Shown here in pieces: positions 38,825 through 48,666 of a stretch of DNA of 64,000 nucleotides. Origin of the DNA: Pseudomonas sp. DG56-2. GTDB lineage: Bacteria; Pseudomonadota; Gammaproteobacteria; Pseudomonadales; Pseudomonadaceae. The notes under the pieces were generated by a model that was not told the origin of the DNA, ran no database searches, and saw only the letters and a list, made by a program, of their open reading frames with translations. Numbering within the stretch: position 1 is the stretch's first letter; every line of letters starts with the position of its first letter. The stretch covers positions 1,504,501 through 1,568,500 of the forward strand of contig NZ_CP032311.1 of the NCBI RefSeq assembly GCF_004803755.1. The letters are read 5' to 3'. The translations under genes were made by a program, and so were the position numbers.

Positions 38825-40819
38825 ATGGATAAATTAAGAAAGCGCATGCTCGGGTTGCCGCGTCGTTACAAGCGCGCGCTCCAGGTCGTCACTGATGTGG
38901 CGCTGGTGTGGTTAGCGCTTTGGCTGGCGTTTGTCGTACGCCTGGGCTATGACGAGATGAGCAATCCTTTGGTGGGGCACCTCTGGTTGTTCGCGTCGGC
39001 GTCGGTGGTAGCTATCCCGATTTTCATTCGTTTTGGTATGTACCGAGCAGTGATGCGTTACTTCGGCAACGATGCGTTGATTGCTATCGTCAAGGCCGTC
39101 AGCCTGTCCGCTCTGATCCTGGCGTTAGTGGTGTATTGGTATAGCAATCACAAGACAGTTGTACCTCGTTCGATCATTTTCAACTATTGGTGGTTGAGTC
39201 TGGTCATGATAGGCGGTTTGCGCCTTATTATGCGTCAGTACTTTCTTGGAGACTGGTACGCCGCTAAACAGCATGTACCATTCACTAGTCGTGAAAATGG
39301 CTTGCCTAAAGTTGCTATTTACGGTTCCGGCGCAGCTGGGAACCAGCTGTTAGCAGCTCTGCGAATGGATCGGGTTATGCGTCCTGTCGCCTTCATTGAT
39401 GATGACGAAAGTGTCGCTGATCGCTCGATTGCTGGTTTACAGGTTTTTAGGGGCCAGGATATTCAGCGTATGATCGACTTGACGGGAGCGGAGGAGGTGC
39501 TTCTTGCTATCCCTTCTGCCAGTCGAGCGCGGCGACGTGAAATTCTTGGTTTCCTTGAAAATTTCCCACTGCATGTACGTAGTGTCCCAAGCTTTATGGA
39601 TCTTGCCAGCGGTCGCGTCAAAGTAGACGATATCCAAGAAGTAGACATTGCGGACCTACTTGGTCGTGATGCAGTTCCCGCACAAAGCGATCTTTTGGCG
39701 CACTGCATCACTGGGCAAGTTGTAATGGTGACAGGGGCAGGGGGCTCAATTGGGTCGGAACTTTGTCGTCAAATTCTTTCGCTCAAACCGACAATATTGC
39801 TTTTGTTCGAGCACAGCGAGTTCAATCTTTACAACATTTCTAGTGAGCTCGAACAACGAATCAAGCGAGAGTCGCTATCGGTTCGTCTGCTCCCTTTCCT
39901 TGGCTCTATCCGCAATCAAAAACACCTATACGACACCATGAGTATGTGGCGTGTGAGTACTGTTTATCACGCGGCAGCGTACAAGCACGTTCCCATGGTA
40001 GAGCACAACATCTCCGAAGGTGTGTTGAACAATGTCATTGGCACCATGAGTACGGCGCAGGCAGCCTTACAGGCAAATGTTGCCAACTTCGTGCTGATTT
40101 CCACAGATAAGGCAGTACGCCCAACCAATGTGATGGGCAGCACCAAGCGTCTAGCAGAAATGACCTTACAGGCATTGAGTCGAGAACTTGCCCCGGTTTT
40201 ATTCGGTGACTCGGCCAACGTTGCCCGGGTAAACAAGACTCGGTTTACCATGGTGCGTTTCGGCAATGTGCTGGGTTCGTCCGGTTCGGTGATTCCGCTG
40301 TTCCATAAGCAGATCAAAGCCGGTGGGCCTTTAACGGTCACTCACCCCAAAATCACTCGTTACTTCATGACAATTCCCGAAGCTGCGCAATTGGTGATTC
40401 AGGCTGGGTCCATGGGGCAGGGCGGCGATGTATTCGTTTTGGATATGGGCGAACCTGTTCGGATTGCAACGCTAGCGGAAAAAATGATTCATCTCTCAGG
40501 CTTGAGCGTGAGATCGGAACGAAATCCACATGGTGATATTGCCATCGAATTTACGGGGCTGAGGCCAGGTGAAAAGCTTTATGAAGAGCTTCTGATTGGT
40601 GACAATGTTTCACCCACTCGGCATCCTATGATCATGACTGCTAGTGAGGATTATCTGACTTGGGACATCCTTAAGGATCGTTTAGCCGATTTGTTAAAAG
40701 CAGTGTCTGAAGATGATTTCACCCGTGTGCGGCAGCTGTTGAGAGAAACTGTCAGCGGCTACTCACCTGATGGCGAGATTGTCGATTGGGTGTATCAGCA
40801 GCTTCGCTCCGAGCCCTGA
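38825..40819 (+). CDS. wbpM: WbpM, membrane-anchored UDP-GlcNAc C4,6-dehydratase
   Basis: A 664-residue inverting-type SDR found at the end of Pseudomonas O-antigen loci. Four N-terminal TM helices (about 18-120) are followed by a CoA-binding-like Rossmann domain (AIYGSGAAGNQLL) and the catalytic domain (MVTGAGGSIGSELC). The active site has the Ser-Met-Lys arrangement reported for WbpM (STDKAVRPTNVMGSTKR, Met replacing Tyr). It makes UDP-4-keto-6-deoxy-HexNAc, feeding WbpV to UDP-QuiNAc. It marks the right boundary of the locus. Confidence 0.96.
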   Translation: MDKLRKRMLGLPRRYKRALQVVTDVALVWLALWLAFVVRLGYDEMSNPLVGHLWLFASASVVAIPIFIRFGMYRAVMRYFGNDALIAIVKAVSLSALILALVVYWYSNHKTVVPRSIIFNYWWLSLVMIGGLRLIMRQYFLGDWYAAKQHVPFTSRENGLPKVAIYGSGAAGNQLLAALRMDRVMRPVAFIDDDESVADRSIAGLQVFRGQDIQRMIDLTGAEEVLLAIPSASRARRREILGFLENFPLHVRSVPSFMDLASGRVKVDDIQEVDIADLLGRDAVPAQSDLLAHCITGQVVMVTGAGGSIGSELCRQILSLKPTILLLFEHSEFNLYNISSELEQRIKRESLSVRLLPFLGSIRNQKHLYDTMSMWRVSTVYHAAAYKHVPMVEHNISEGVLNNVIGTMSTAQAALQANVANFVLISTDKAVRPTNVMGSTKRLAEMTLQALSRELAPVLFGDSANVARVNKTRFTMVRFGNVLGSSGSVIPLFHKQIKAGGPLTVTHPKITRYFMTIPEAAQLVIQAGSMGQGGDVFVLDMGEPVRIATLAEKMIHLSGLSVRSERNPHGDIAIEFTGLRPGEKLYEELLIGDNVSPTRHPMIMTASEDYLTWDILKDRLADLLKAVSEDDFTRVRQLLRETVSGYSPDGEIVDWVYQQLRSEP

Positions 40820-40945
40820 AGATTCGGGACCCCAATGCTATTAGTAATGGGGCTGAATTGTTGGTCGCGTTCAGTTACTGTCTGATTTGGTAATGTTTTC
40901 TCCACATTTTTTGGTTTGACTCCTCCGCCAAGCGTTCTAGGTTTC

Positions 40946-40972
40946 AAAGGCAGCCAAGGAAAAGCTGCCTTT
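40946..40972 (+). terminator. Stem-loop between wbpM and comEA
   Basis: AAAGGCAGC, a 9-base loop, then GCTGCCTTT: nine perfect pairs. It has no U-run beyond the stem. It could end read-through from the O-antigen locus or be part of the comEA leader, since comEA starts 24 bases later. A weaker CCCCA/TGGGG hairpin occurs just after wbpM near 40850. Confidence 0.5.
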
Positions 40973-40996
40973 GCAATCACCTAGGAGTCTTACCTC

Positions 40997-41326
40997 ATGC
41001 GCAACACCGTTTTGTCCTACCTTCTGCTCCCACTCTTCGCCAGCGTCTCCTTCACACTCAGTGCAGCCCCAGCCTCTGATCCAACAAAAAACCCGATCCC
41101 CGTAGTAGCTACCCAGCAAACCTCCCCACAGCTGGACTTGAACACCGCCGACGCACCAACGCTACAGTCCACCCTGATGGGTATCGGTAAAACCAAGGCC
41201 GAGGCAATCGTTGCTTACCGTGACCAGCATGGTGCGTTCGCTTCGGTGGATGAGCTGCTGGAGATCAAGGGGATCGGCAAGGCGTTGCTGGATCGTAATC
41301 GCGATAGGCTCACGGTTAGCCAGTGA
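40997..41326 (+). CDS. ComEA-family helix-hairpin-helix DNA-binding protein
   Basis: A 109-residue exported protein. The N-terminal signal peptide (about 1-25, ending SAAPA) is followed by a low-complexity linker and a double HhH domain, DLNTADAPTLQ to LLEIKGIGKALLDRN. ComEA-like proteins bind double-stranded DNA in the periplasm during competence; whether this organism is naturally transformable cannot be inferred. A typical neighbour of wbpM in pseudomonads. AGGAGT precedes the start. Confidence 0.9.
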   Translation: MRNTVLSYLLLPLFASVSFTLSAAPASDPTKNPIPVVATQQTSPQLDLNTADAPTLQSTLMGIGKTKAEAIVAYRDQHGAFASVDELLEIKGIGKALLDRNRDRLTVSQ

Positions 41327-41569
41327 TACCCGTAAAGCTGATTTAAGTGGGCGGGTTTGCCTTGGGTATTGGGCGGCTGTTGTGGCTTTATCCCAGGGCA
41401 AACTTGCTCCTGCCAGGGGAGGGGGCTGGGGTTGAAGGTGTCGAGAGTCAGCCTGTGATCTTACCGTCGTCATCCGATGTGGCGGACCCGTGGGCTTTTT
41501 TTAAGGCGTGTGAAGCGCTGCCACCGCACGTGACACGTTATGCGCGAACCCGAGTAGTCACTATCGGAG

Positions 41570-41737
41570 TTATCGATCCTGCGCATCCTTAGCATCCATC
41601 TCAGCATTACGCTCATGCACACGCTTAAGCTGCTCTTCGGTCAGAGGCAGCTTTTTCGCGGTATCACGCAGCAGCATCAGGCCGCCGACGATGGAACCTA
41701 GCGCCAGTACTAGTATTAACCAGGCATACCAGGGCAT
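41570..41737 (-). CDS. DUF2897 small membrane protein
   Basis: A 55-residue protein, MPWYAWLILVLALGSIVGGL: one N-terminal TM helix (about 4-23), then a charged cytoplasmic tail (LTEEQLKRVHERNAEMDAKD). It matches the DUF2897 family. The start at 41737 is fixed by an excellent AAAGGAGGAC ribosome-binding site. Function unknown. It is divergent from pyrF across 180 bp. The 243 bp between comEA and this gene contain only a degenerate REP-like stretch near 41390-41420. Confidence 0.85.
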   Translation of the reverse strand: MPWYAWLILVLALGSIVGGLMLLRDTAKKLPLTEEQLKRVHERNAEMDAKDAQDR

Positions 41738-41917
41738 GTAGTCCTCCTTTGAGCAGTAACGTTCATTGTGCTCAACGATTTGGAGCCAATGGATCATTTA
41801 TTGGTTCAATTATAGAGGGCTGCTTCCTGGCGGGCCAATTCGCGATCATCGGCCCCCCACAGGCCGCTGCTTCGTTTACAATGCGCGCCGTTCAAGACTT
41901 GCCAAGAGACCCAGCCC

Positions 41918-42619
41918 ATGTCCGCCTGCCAGACGCCCATCATTGTCGCCCTGGATTTCCCTACCCGTGACGCCGCCCTGAAACTGGCGGATCAACTCGA
42001 TCCTTCCCTGTGTCGGGTAAAAGTCGGCAAGGAGCTGTTCACCAGCAGCGCTTCAGGCATTGTCGAAACCCTGGTAGAGAAGGGCTTCGAGGTGTTCCTC
42101 GATCTCAAATTCCACGATATCCCCAACACCACGGCGATGGCGGTTAAAGCGGCTGCGGAAATGGGTGTGTGGATGGTCAACGTCCATTGCTCCGGCGGCC
42201 TGCGCATGATGTCGGCCTGTCGTGAAGTGCTGGCCCAGCGCTCTGGTCCACAACCGCTGCTGATCGGTGTGACGGTGCTGACCAGCATGGAGCGTGAAGA
42301 CCTGGCCGGTATCGGTCTGGATATCGAACCGCAAGAGCAGGTGCTGCGCCTGGCTGCCTTGGCTGAGAAGGCCGGGATGGACGGTTTGGTGTGTTCGGCA
42401 CTGGAAGCCCCGGCGCTGAAAGCGGCCCATCCGTCACTGCAATTGGTAACCCCGGGTATTCGCCCCGCTGGCAGTGCTCAAGACGACCAGCGCCGTATCC
42501 TGACCCCGCGACAGGCGCTGGATGCCGGTTCCGACTACCTGGTGATCGGTCGCCCGATCAGCCAGGCCGCCGATCCGGCCCAGGCGCTGGCGGCAGTGGT
42601 CGCAGAAATCAGGGCTTAA
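41918..42619 (+). CDS. pyrF: Orotidine 5'-phosphate decarboxylase
   Basis: A 233-residue TIM-barrel enzyme making UMP from OMP in pyrimidine synthesis. [14 protein letters not shown] is at the N-terminus; the catalytic Asp-Lys-Asp network lies in [10 protein letters not shown], and TPGIRPAG and DYLVIGRPI form the phosphate site. Its tail overlaps the convergent reductase gene by 11 bp. Confidence 0.98.
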   Translation: MSACQTPIIVALDFPTRDAALKLADQLDPSLCRVKVGKELFTSSASGIVETLVEKGFEVFLDLKFHDIPNTTAMAVKAAAEMGVWMVNVHCSGGLRMMSACREVLAQRSGPQPLLIGVTVLTSMEREDLAGIGLDIEPQEQVLRLAALAEKAGMDGLVCSALEAPALKAAHPSLQLVTPGIRPAGSAQDDQRRILTPRQALDAGSDYLVIGRPISQAADPAQALAAVVAEIRA

Positions 42620-43613
42620 GTACCAGCTTGCCGAAATTTTCCCCGCTGAACAGCTTCAACAGCGTCTCGGGGAAGGTTTCCAGCCCTTCGACCACATCCT
42701 CCTTGCTCTTCAGTTTGCCGGTTGCCAACCAGCCGGCAATCTCCTGTGCCGCCTTGCCATAGTTGGCAGCGTGGTCCATCACTACAAAACCTTCCATGCG
42801 CGCACGGTTCACCAACAGTGACAGGTAGTTGGCCGGGCCTTTTACCGCCTGTTTGTTGTTGTACTGACTGATAGCACCGCAGATCACTACCCGCGCCTTG
42901 AAATTCAAACGGCTGAGTACAGCATCCAGAATGTCGCCGCCGACGTTGTCGAAGTAAACGTCGACGCCTTTCGGGCATTCGCGTTTAAGGCCTTCAAGCA
43001 CGTCTTCGGCCTTGTAGTCGATAACGCCGTCAAAGCCCAGTTCGTCCTTCAGGTACTGGCATTTTTCTGCGCCACCGGCAATGCCCACTACCCGGCAACC
43101 TTTGGTCTTGGCGATTTGTCCGGCAATGCTGCCCACCGCGCCGGCAGCGCCGGAGAGCACCACGGTTTCGCCTTCTTTCGGTGCGCCAACGTCGAGCAGG
43201 GCGAAGTAGGCAGTCATGCCGGTCATGCCCAGGGCCGAGAGGTAGCGGGGCAGAGGGGCCAGTGTTGGGTCAATTTTGTGAAAGCCCTGAGGTTCGCCGA
43301 CGAAATAATCCTGCACACCCAGGGCACCATTGATGTGGTCGCCTACGGCAAAGCCGGGATGCTTGGACGCGATAACTTCGCCGACACCCAGCGCGCGCAT
43401 GACCTGGCCCAGGCCCACCGGTGGAATGTAGGACTTGCCCTCGTTCATCCAGCCGCGCATGGCAGGGTCGAGGGACAGGTAAAGGTTTTTCACCAGCACC
43501 TGGCCTTCGCCGGGTTCACTGACCGGCGTTTGCTCGAAGGTGAAGTCGTCCCGGCTGACCGCTCCGATCGGGCGTTTGGCGAGCAGAAAGCGGCGGTTGG
43601 TCTGGGTGGTCAT
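42609..43613 (-). CDS. MDR-family NADP-dependent oxidoreductase (CurA/PTGR-like)
   Basis: A 334-residue zinc-independent medium-chain reductase. The N-terminal domain has [15 protein letters not shown]; the cofactor domain has [16 protein letters not shown]. Relatives reduce enones such as curcumin, prostaglandin derivatives or 2-alkenals with NADPH; the substrate here is not assigned. The start at 43613 (MTTQTNRRF) is preferred to an upstream in-frame ATG at 43673. It overlaps pyrF tail-to-tail. Confidence 0.88.
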   Translation of the reverse strand: MTTQTNRRFLLAKRPIGAVSRDDFTFEQTPVSEPGEGQVLVKNLYLSLDPAMRGWMNEGKSYIPPVGLGQVMRALGVGEVIASKHPGFAVGDHINGALGVQDYFVGEPQGFHKIDPTLAPLPRYLSALGMTGMTAYFALLDVGAPKEGETVVLSGAAGAVGSIAGQIAKTKGCRVVGIAGGAEKCQYLKDELGFDGVIDYKAEDVLEGLKRECPKGVDVYFDNVGGDILDAVLSRLNFKARVVICGAISQYNNKQAVKGPANYLSLLVNRARMEGFVVMDHAANYGKAAQEIAGWLATGKLKSKEDVVEGLETFPETLLKLFSGENFGKLVLKP

Positions 43614-43841
43614 GGCTGGGCTCTCAAAGAATGGGCAAAGGTTGTTGATAGACCCTGGCGCAGGTTCCGGCAAGGTTTACCCGTGCAGCGAATACACCAC
43701 GATACACAACGCTGATTCGTCAGTGTGCTGATAATCACCCAAGCCGATACCCCTTCAACTGGCGTTCTGATGATGCTGCCCAACCATGAGCTCGTCTGCA
43801 TAGACTCCGGGCATCACCTCACTATGTTGCGGGAGCTAGCG

Positions 43842-44603
43842 ATGAGCATGACTTTTTCCGGCCAGGTCGCCTTGGTGACCGGCGGTGCGGCAGGTATCGG
43901 GCGGGCGACAGCCTTGGCGTTTGCCGCCCAGGGTTTGAAGGTGGTGGTAGCGGATCTGGACGCAGTCGGTGGGGAGGGCACGGTCGAGTTGATCCGGGCG
44001 ACGGGTGCACAAGCGCTGTTCGTATCCTGCAACGTTACCCGCGAAGCCGATGTGCAGCATTTGATGGCCACTACGCTCGAGGCTTACGGTCGTCTCGACT
44101 ATGCCTTCAACAATGCCGGTATCGAGATTGAGCAAGGGCGTCTGGCGGATGGCAGCGAAGCTGAGTTTGACGCCATCATGGGCGTAAACGTCAAAGGTGT
44201 GTGGCTGTGCATGAAGTACCAGTTGCCGCTGCTGCTGGCCCAGGGCGGTGGCGCTATCGTTAACACTGCGTCGGTCGCCGGCCTGGGTGCCGCGCCGAAG
44301 ATGAGTATCTACAGTGCCTCCAAGCATGCCGTCATTGGCCTGACCAAATCGGCGGCTATCGAGTATGCCAAGAAGAAAATCCGCGTAAATGCCGTGTGCC
44401 CGGCGGTCATCGATACCGATATGTTCCGCCGCGCCTATGAGGCCGACCCGCGCAAGGCAGAGTTTGCTGCAGCCATGCACCCGGTGGGGCGTATCGGCAA
44501 GGTTGAGGAGATCGCCAGCGCGGTGTTGTACCTGTGCAGCGATGGGGCTGCGTTCACCACCGGTCAGGCCTTGGCGGTGGATGGTGGGGCGACGGCGATT
44601 TGA
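43842..44603 (+). CDS. Short-chain dehydrogenase (glucose 1-dehydrogenase-like)
   Basis: A 253-residue classical SDR: TGGAAGIGRATALAF, NNAGIEIEQG, the catalytic serine in NTASVAG, YSASKHAVIG as YxxxK, and a terminal AVDGGATAI. Substrate unknown. Start 43842 (MSMTFSGQ) has GGGAG upstream; the upstream in-frame ATGs do not encode family-like sequence. The 228 bp to the divergent MDR reductase hold no recognised site. Confidence 0.88.
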   Translation: MSMTFSGQVALVTGGAAGIGRATALAFAAQGLKVVVADLDAVGGEGTVELIRATGAQALFVSCNVTREADVQHLMATTLEAYGRLDYAFNNAGIEIEQGRLADGSEAEFDAIMGVNVKGVWLCMKYQLPLLLAQGGGAIVNTASVAGLGAAPKMSIYSASKHAVIGLTKSAAIEYAKKKIRVNAVCPAVIDTDMFRRAYEADPRKAEFAAAMHPVGRIGKVEEIASAVLYLCSDGAAFTTGQALAVDGGATAI

Positions 44604-44650
44604 GCGGCTTGCCTGCGTAGTGGGCCAGTTCATCTGGCCCGAATAACGCG

Positions 44651-45814
44651 TCACGGGACAACGGCTTGCCGTTCTTGCCCCTGTTCCTGAATCAGCAGTC
44701 GAACACCCACCAACGCACAACCCAGCAGTAATGCTGCCCCAAACACCAGCAGGGCAATTCTAGGCCCAAGGTGATCGGCCACTAGCCCGGTGAAAATCAC
44801 CGGCAGGCTGAAGCCCAGGTAAGCGAGAAGAAAGAAACCGGCGCTGGCGCGGGTTTTCTCAACACCTGCCAGCACGTTCACCGCTGATAATCCCCCCAGA
44901 TAGATAAAGCCGTAGCAGGCACTGCTGGCGGCCACGGTGCCCAGCAGTACGGCCAGCAAATGCCCGCTGTCGGCGCCCCAGGCCAGTAGCGCATAGCTGC
45001 ACGGCAACACGATCAGGCCGAGCAGGGTGGCCTTGGCCGGTGGCATGCGCCGAGCCAAGGGCTGGAACAGCAAGCCACAACTGATGACGCAGAAGGTCGA
45101 GAATCCCGACCAGTTGGCCAAATCATGCTGCTTGAGGATCGAAGGTAACAAGGCGATCACCAGGCCAACACAGGCCCAGGCCAGCAGGATGGCCAGGCCA
45201 TAGGGCAGGCTGCCTGCGGGATAACAGGGCAGGCGCAACCAGGCGCAGTGTGTATCTCGACGTTGATCTGGCAGCCTGCACACGGCCAGCAGTGCCAGGG
45301 CGGCCAGTATCAGATGCAGATAGAAGCTGTAGGGCGCCACGGTGGGGCCACGCAGCAAGAACAGGCTGGTCAGTGCCGCGCCCAGGCCGAACCCCAGCGA
45401 CGTGCTTGCCGTCACCCAAGTGGCGGGGTGTTGGCTGTCAGCCTCTTGCATCAACTCACTCATGTAGGCCGTCGCGGTCGCAGACGCCAGCGCGGTGCCT
45501 ATCCCCAGAAGCAGGCGCGCGAGGGCCAAGGTGTTCAGGGTAGGGGCCAGTAGCATCAGCACCGTGGCGAGCATCGATACCATCAGCGCAAGCATAATCA
45601 ATGGACGCCTTCCTACCCGGTCGGCAAGGCCGCCGAGTAGCAACAGCACTGGCACCACACCTGCGACATAGGCCGAAAAGGCCACAGCCGTGGCGGCGGC
45701 GCCCTTGCCGGAAAGCTCGGCGTAGGCGCTATAGAGCGGTGCTTGCAGATTAACGGCGAAAGTAATCAGGCACAGGGCGAAGGCGAGTAGCGCCGGCGAA
45801 CGGTGAGTGGGCAT
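44651..45814 (-). CDS. MFS transporter (drug/metabolite exporter type)
   Basis: A 387-residue, 12-TM major facilitator. The loop between TM2 and TM3 carries the family motif (GGLADRVGRRPLIM). Divergent from a MocR-type regulator with a shared 113-bp region containing an inverted repeat, so it is a likely target of that regulator. Substrate unknown; exporter character is an inference from DHA1-like features. Confidence 0.87.
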   Translation of the reverse strand: MPTHRSPALLAFALCLITFAVNLQAPLYSAYAELSGKGAAATAVAFSAYVAGVVPVLLLLGGLADRVGRRPLIMLALMVSMLATVLMLLAPTLNTLALARLLLGIGTALASATATAYMSELMQEADSQHPATWVTASTSLGFGLGAALTSLFLLRGPTVAPYSFYLHLILAALALLAVCRLPDQRRDTHCAWLRLPCYPAGSLPYGLAILLAWACVGLVIALLPSILKQHDLANWSGFSTFCVISCGLLFQPLARRMPPAKATLLGLIVLPCSYALLAWGADSGHLLAVLLGTVAASSACYGFIYLGGLSAVNVLAGVEKTRASAGFFLLAYLGFSLPVIFTGLVADHLGPRIALLVFGAALLLGCALVGVRLLIQEQGQERQAVVP

Positions 45815-45825
45815 GGAAGGCTCCT

Positions 45826-45856
45826 TGTTGATGCCGCGACTATCCGGCGATCAACA
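45826..45856. promoter_or_regulatory. Candidate operator in the MFS/mocR divergent region
   Basis: An inverted repeat TGTTGAT (45826) ... ATCAACA (45850) with 17 bases between arms, the inner flanks adding a partial CCG/CGG match. It lies just upstream of the MFS start and before the mocR promoter region. Placement fits a binding site for the adjacent GntR-type regulator. Confidence 0.45.
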
Positions 45857-45927
45857 GGGCCTCACAAGGCACACTGGCGGGGGATTTGTGGTTAACTGTT
45901 TGGACAAAATCAACGAACACTTCGCCC

Positions 45928-47310
45928 ATGAATCTGACGCTCGATCGCCAATCGTCCTCCCCGTTGGTACAGCAGTTGGCTGAACAGTTGTTGCAGTGGA
46001 TCGAGCAGCAGCGTCTGCGCCCCGGTACTCGATTGCCCTCGATTCGTCAATTGGCGAAAGAGCAGGGGATCAGCCAGTCGTGTGTGATTGAAGCTTACGA
46101 CCGTCTGGTTGCGACGGGGCTGTTGGAGGCCAGGCATGGTGCCGGCTTCTTCGTCGCCGAGCTTCGGCGCAGTGAACCCGTTGTTGACCATCCCGTACGC
46201 GATGAAGCGTTCGACAGCCGTTGGCAGCAGTTCAGCGAAGAGCGCTCCGATCTGCTCAAGCTGTGTTGCGGCTGGGTGCCCGACAGTTGGCGGGCCACCG
46301 ATGCAATTGCCCAGGCGGTACGCCACGTCAGCCGTGGGCCTATCGAGGACCTGCTCGATTACTGTCCTCCCTTGGGCCTGGCCAGTTTGCGTAGCCAGCT
46401 GCATAAAGGTTTGGGGCAGATCGGTATCCAGGTCAGTCCCCAGCAAATCCTTACCACCCAAGGCGCCAGTCATGCCTTGGATCTGCTTGTGCGTACGCTG
46501 CTCAAGCCAGGTGACAAGGTGCTGGTAGAGAGCCCCGGCTACTACAACCTGTACAACCTGCTGCGCCACCACCAGGTGGAAATGCTGGAGGTGCCGCGTA
46601 CGCCCAGCGGCCCGGACCTGCAGGTACTGGGGGACTTGCTCAAGCGTCATCGCCCTCGATGCCTGTACATCAACAGCCTGTATCACAATCCCACCGGCAG
46701 TAGCTTGACGCCGAAAGTTGCTTATCGCCTGCTCGAGCTTGCCCGGGAACATGATGTGCAGATCATCGAGGATGATATCTATGCCGACTTCCAGGATGGC
46801 GCGGTCACGCGGCTGGCCACCTTGGATGCCGAACAGCGGGTCATTTACCTCGCCAGTTTCTCCAAGACCCTGAGCAGTTCTCTGCGCTGTGGCTATCTGG
46901 TGGCCAAGCCGGCGCTGATAGCGCGCCTGGCTGAACTGAAGATGGTCGCCGGTCTTGGTACTTCACGCTTCACCGAGCAAGTAGTGGCGCAGATGTTGGC
47001 CAGCGGCAGCTACCGCAAAAGCGTCGCACGCCTGCGCCCGCGCCTGGCACAACATATGGCCAAGGCCCTGGGGCAGTTGGAGGCCTGTGGCTGGGAAGTG
47101 TTCACCGAGCCTTACGGTGGCATGTTCGTATGGGCGCGCCGTCCCGGTTGGGATTTCGCTGCGCTCAACCAGTTGGCATTGGCGTGTTCGGTGTTAGTGG
47201 CGCCGGGCAGTGCGTTTGATCCGCAGGGGGCTGCCAGTGACTGGCTGCGGATCAATGTCGCCTACGCCCAGGATCAGCGTGCCCAGGCATTCTTCCAGCG
47301 CACGCGTTAG
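45928..47310 (+). CDS. MocR-family regulator (GntR HTH plus aminotransferase-like domain)
   Basis: A 460-residue regulator: N-terminal winged helix of the GntR family (about 1-75, LRPGTRLPSIRQLAKEQGIS) joined to a fold-type I aminotransferase-like domain. The PLP-binding lysine is kept in YLASFSKTLSSS and the phosphate-binding region is recognisable. MocR proteins sense PLP or amino compounds and often control a divergent transporter, here the MFS gene. Start 45928 (MNLTLDRQ). Confidence 0.92.
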   Translation: MNLTLDRQSSSPLVQQLAEQLLQWIEQQRLRPGTRLPSIRQLAKEQGISQSCVIEAYDRLVATGLLEARHGAGFFVAELRRSEPVVDHPVRDEAFDSRWQQFSEERSDLLKLCCGWVPDSWRATDAIAQAVRHVSRGPIEDLLDYCPPLGLASLRSQLHKGLGQIGIQVSPQQILTTQGASHALDLLVRTLLKPGDKVLVESPGYYNLYNLLRHHQVEMLEVPRTPSGPDLQVLGDLLKRHRPRCLYINSLYHNPTGSSLTPKVAYRLLELAREHDVQIIEDDIYADFQDGAVTRLATLDAEQRVIYLASFSKTLSSSLRCGYLVAKPALIARLAELKMVAGLGTSRFTEQVVAQMLASGSYRKSVARLRPRLAQHMAKALGQLEACGWEVFTEPYGGMFVWARRPGWDFAALNQLALACSVLVAPGSAFDPQGAASDWLRINVAYAQDQRAQAFFQRTR

Positions 47311-47327
47311 GACCGGAGTTGGTTTCG

Positions 47328-48521
47328 CTAAATGCCTTTGCGCCAGTTGAGAATCATCAGGGTCAACACCCCCGCGACTATCCCCCAGAACGCCGAGCCA
47401 ATCGAGAACAGGGTAAAGCCCGAAGCGGTCACCATGAAGGTAATCAACGCAGCTTCACGCTCCTTGGCTTCGTTCATCGCCACCGTCAGGCCGTTCATGA
47501 TCGAGCCGAACAAAGCGAGGGCGGCTATCGACAGCACCAACTCCTTGGGCAGGGCGGCGAACAGGGCCGCCAGGGTGGCGCCGAAGACGCCGGCAATGCC
47601 GTAGAAAATCCCGCACCAAACCGCAGCGGTGTAGCGCTTGTTCGGGTCTTCGTGTGCATGCGGGCCGGTGCAGATCGCAGCACTGATAGCGGCGAGGTTG
47701 ATACCGTGCGAACCAAAGGGCGCGAGCACCAGCGAGGCCAGGCCTGTCACCGAGATCAGCGGCGAGGCTGGTACTTGATAGCCGTCGGCGCGCAGCACTG
47801 CCACCCCTGGCATATTTTGCGACGTCATGGCGACCACGAACAGCGGTATACCGATACTGATGGTGGCCGCCAGGGAGAAGCTGGGTGTTGTCCATACGGG
47901 CGTTGCCACTTCCAGGCTGAAGCCGCTGAAGTCCAGCAGTCCCATGGCGCCGGATAGCGCCGTGCCTACCAGCAACGCAGCAAGCACGGCATAGCGCGGC
48001 GACAAGCGTTTGATAATCAGATAACTGAAGAACATGCCCAGCACCAGAGCCGTGCGGTGTTGGGCGGCGATGAAGATTTCACTGCCGATCTTGAACAAAA
48101 TGCCGGCCAGCAAGGCAGACGCCAAAGACGCGGGAATGCGTTTGACCAGGCGCTCGAAGCTGCCGGTAAGCCCGCAGATCACCACCAGCACAGCGCAGGT
48201 GATATAGGCGCCGATTGCTTCGCCGTAGCTCACGCCCCCCAGGCTGGTGATCAGCAGTGCGGCGCCCGGCGTCGACCAGGCAACTGTCACCGGCGTGCGA
48301 TAGCGCAGCGACAGGCCAATGCTGCACACGGCCATGCCGATGGACAACGCCCAGATCCACGAAGAAATTTGCGCAGTGGTCAAACCGGCTGCCTGTCCAG
48401 CCTGAAACATCAGCACCAGGGAGCTGGTGTAACCGGTAAGCATGGCAATGAAGCCTGCGACCACGGCAGAGGGCGAGGTGTCAGCCAATGGGCGCAATTG
48501 CGCGGAAGAGGCATCGGGCAT
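47328..48521 (-). CDS. benE: BenE-family benzoate/H+ symporter-like transporter
   Basis: A 397-residue membrane protein with about 11-12 TM segments, of the BenE family: AWSTPGAALL, FFSYLIIKRLSPRY, SQNMPGVAVLRADGYQVP and GSHGINLAAISAAICTGP. BenE imports benzoate with protons; no aromatic-degradation genes are nearby, so the substrate may differ. It converges on mocR with a 17-bp gap. Confidence 0.9.
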   Translation of the reverse strand: MPDASSAQLRPLADTSPSAVVAGFIAMLTGYTSSLVLMFQAGQAAGLTTAQISSWIWALSIGMAVCSIGLSLRYRTPVTVAWSTPGAALLITSLGGVSYGEAIGAYITCAVLVVICGLTGSFERLVKRIPASLASALLAGILFKIGSEIFIAAQHRTALVLGMFFSYLIIKRLSPRYAVLAALLVGTALSGAMGLLDFSGFSLEVATPVWTTPSFSLAATISIGIPLFVVAMTSQNMPGVAVLRADGYQVPASPLISVTGLASLVLAPFGSHGINLAAISAAICTGPHAHEDPNKRYTAAVWCGIFYGIAGVFGATLAALFAALPKELVLSIAALALFGSIMNGLTVAMNEAKEREAALITFMVTASGFTLFSIGSAFWGIVAGVLTLMILNWRKGI

Positions 48522-48666
48522 GGTGCAGTCCTTGTGCTAGGTGTAAGCAGATTTTGCAGACTAACGCGCAGCTCTCTGAGCTTTGTCATACAGCAGGCAT
48601 TGCATTTAGCCGTACAGTCGCCAACTATGGGCGGCGAGCAGGATGAGCCATCGAACGGGGGGAGTG

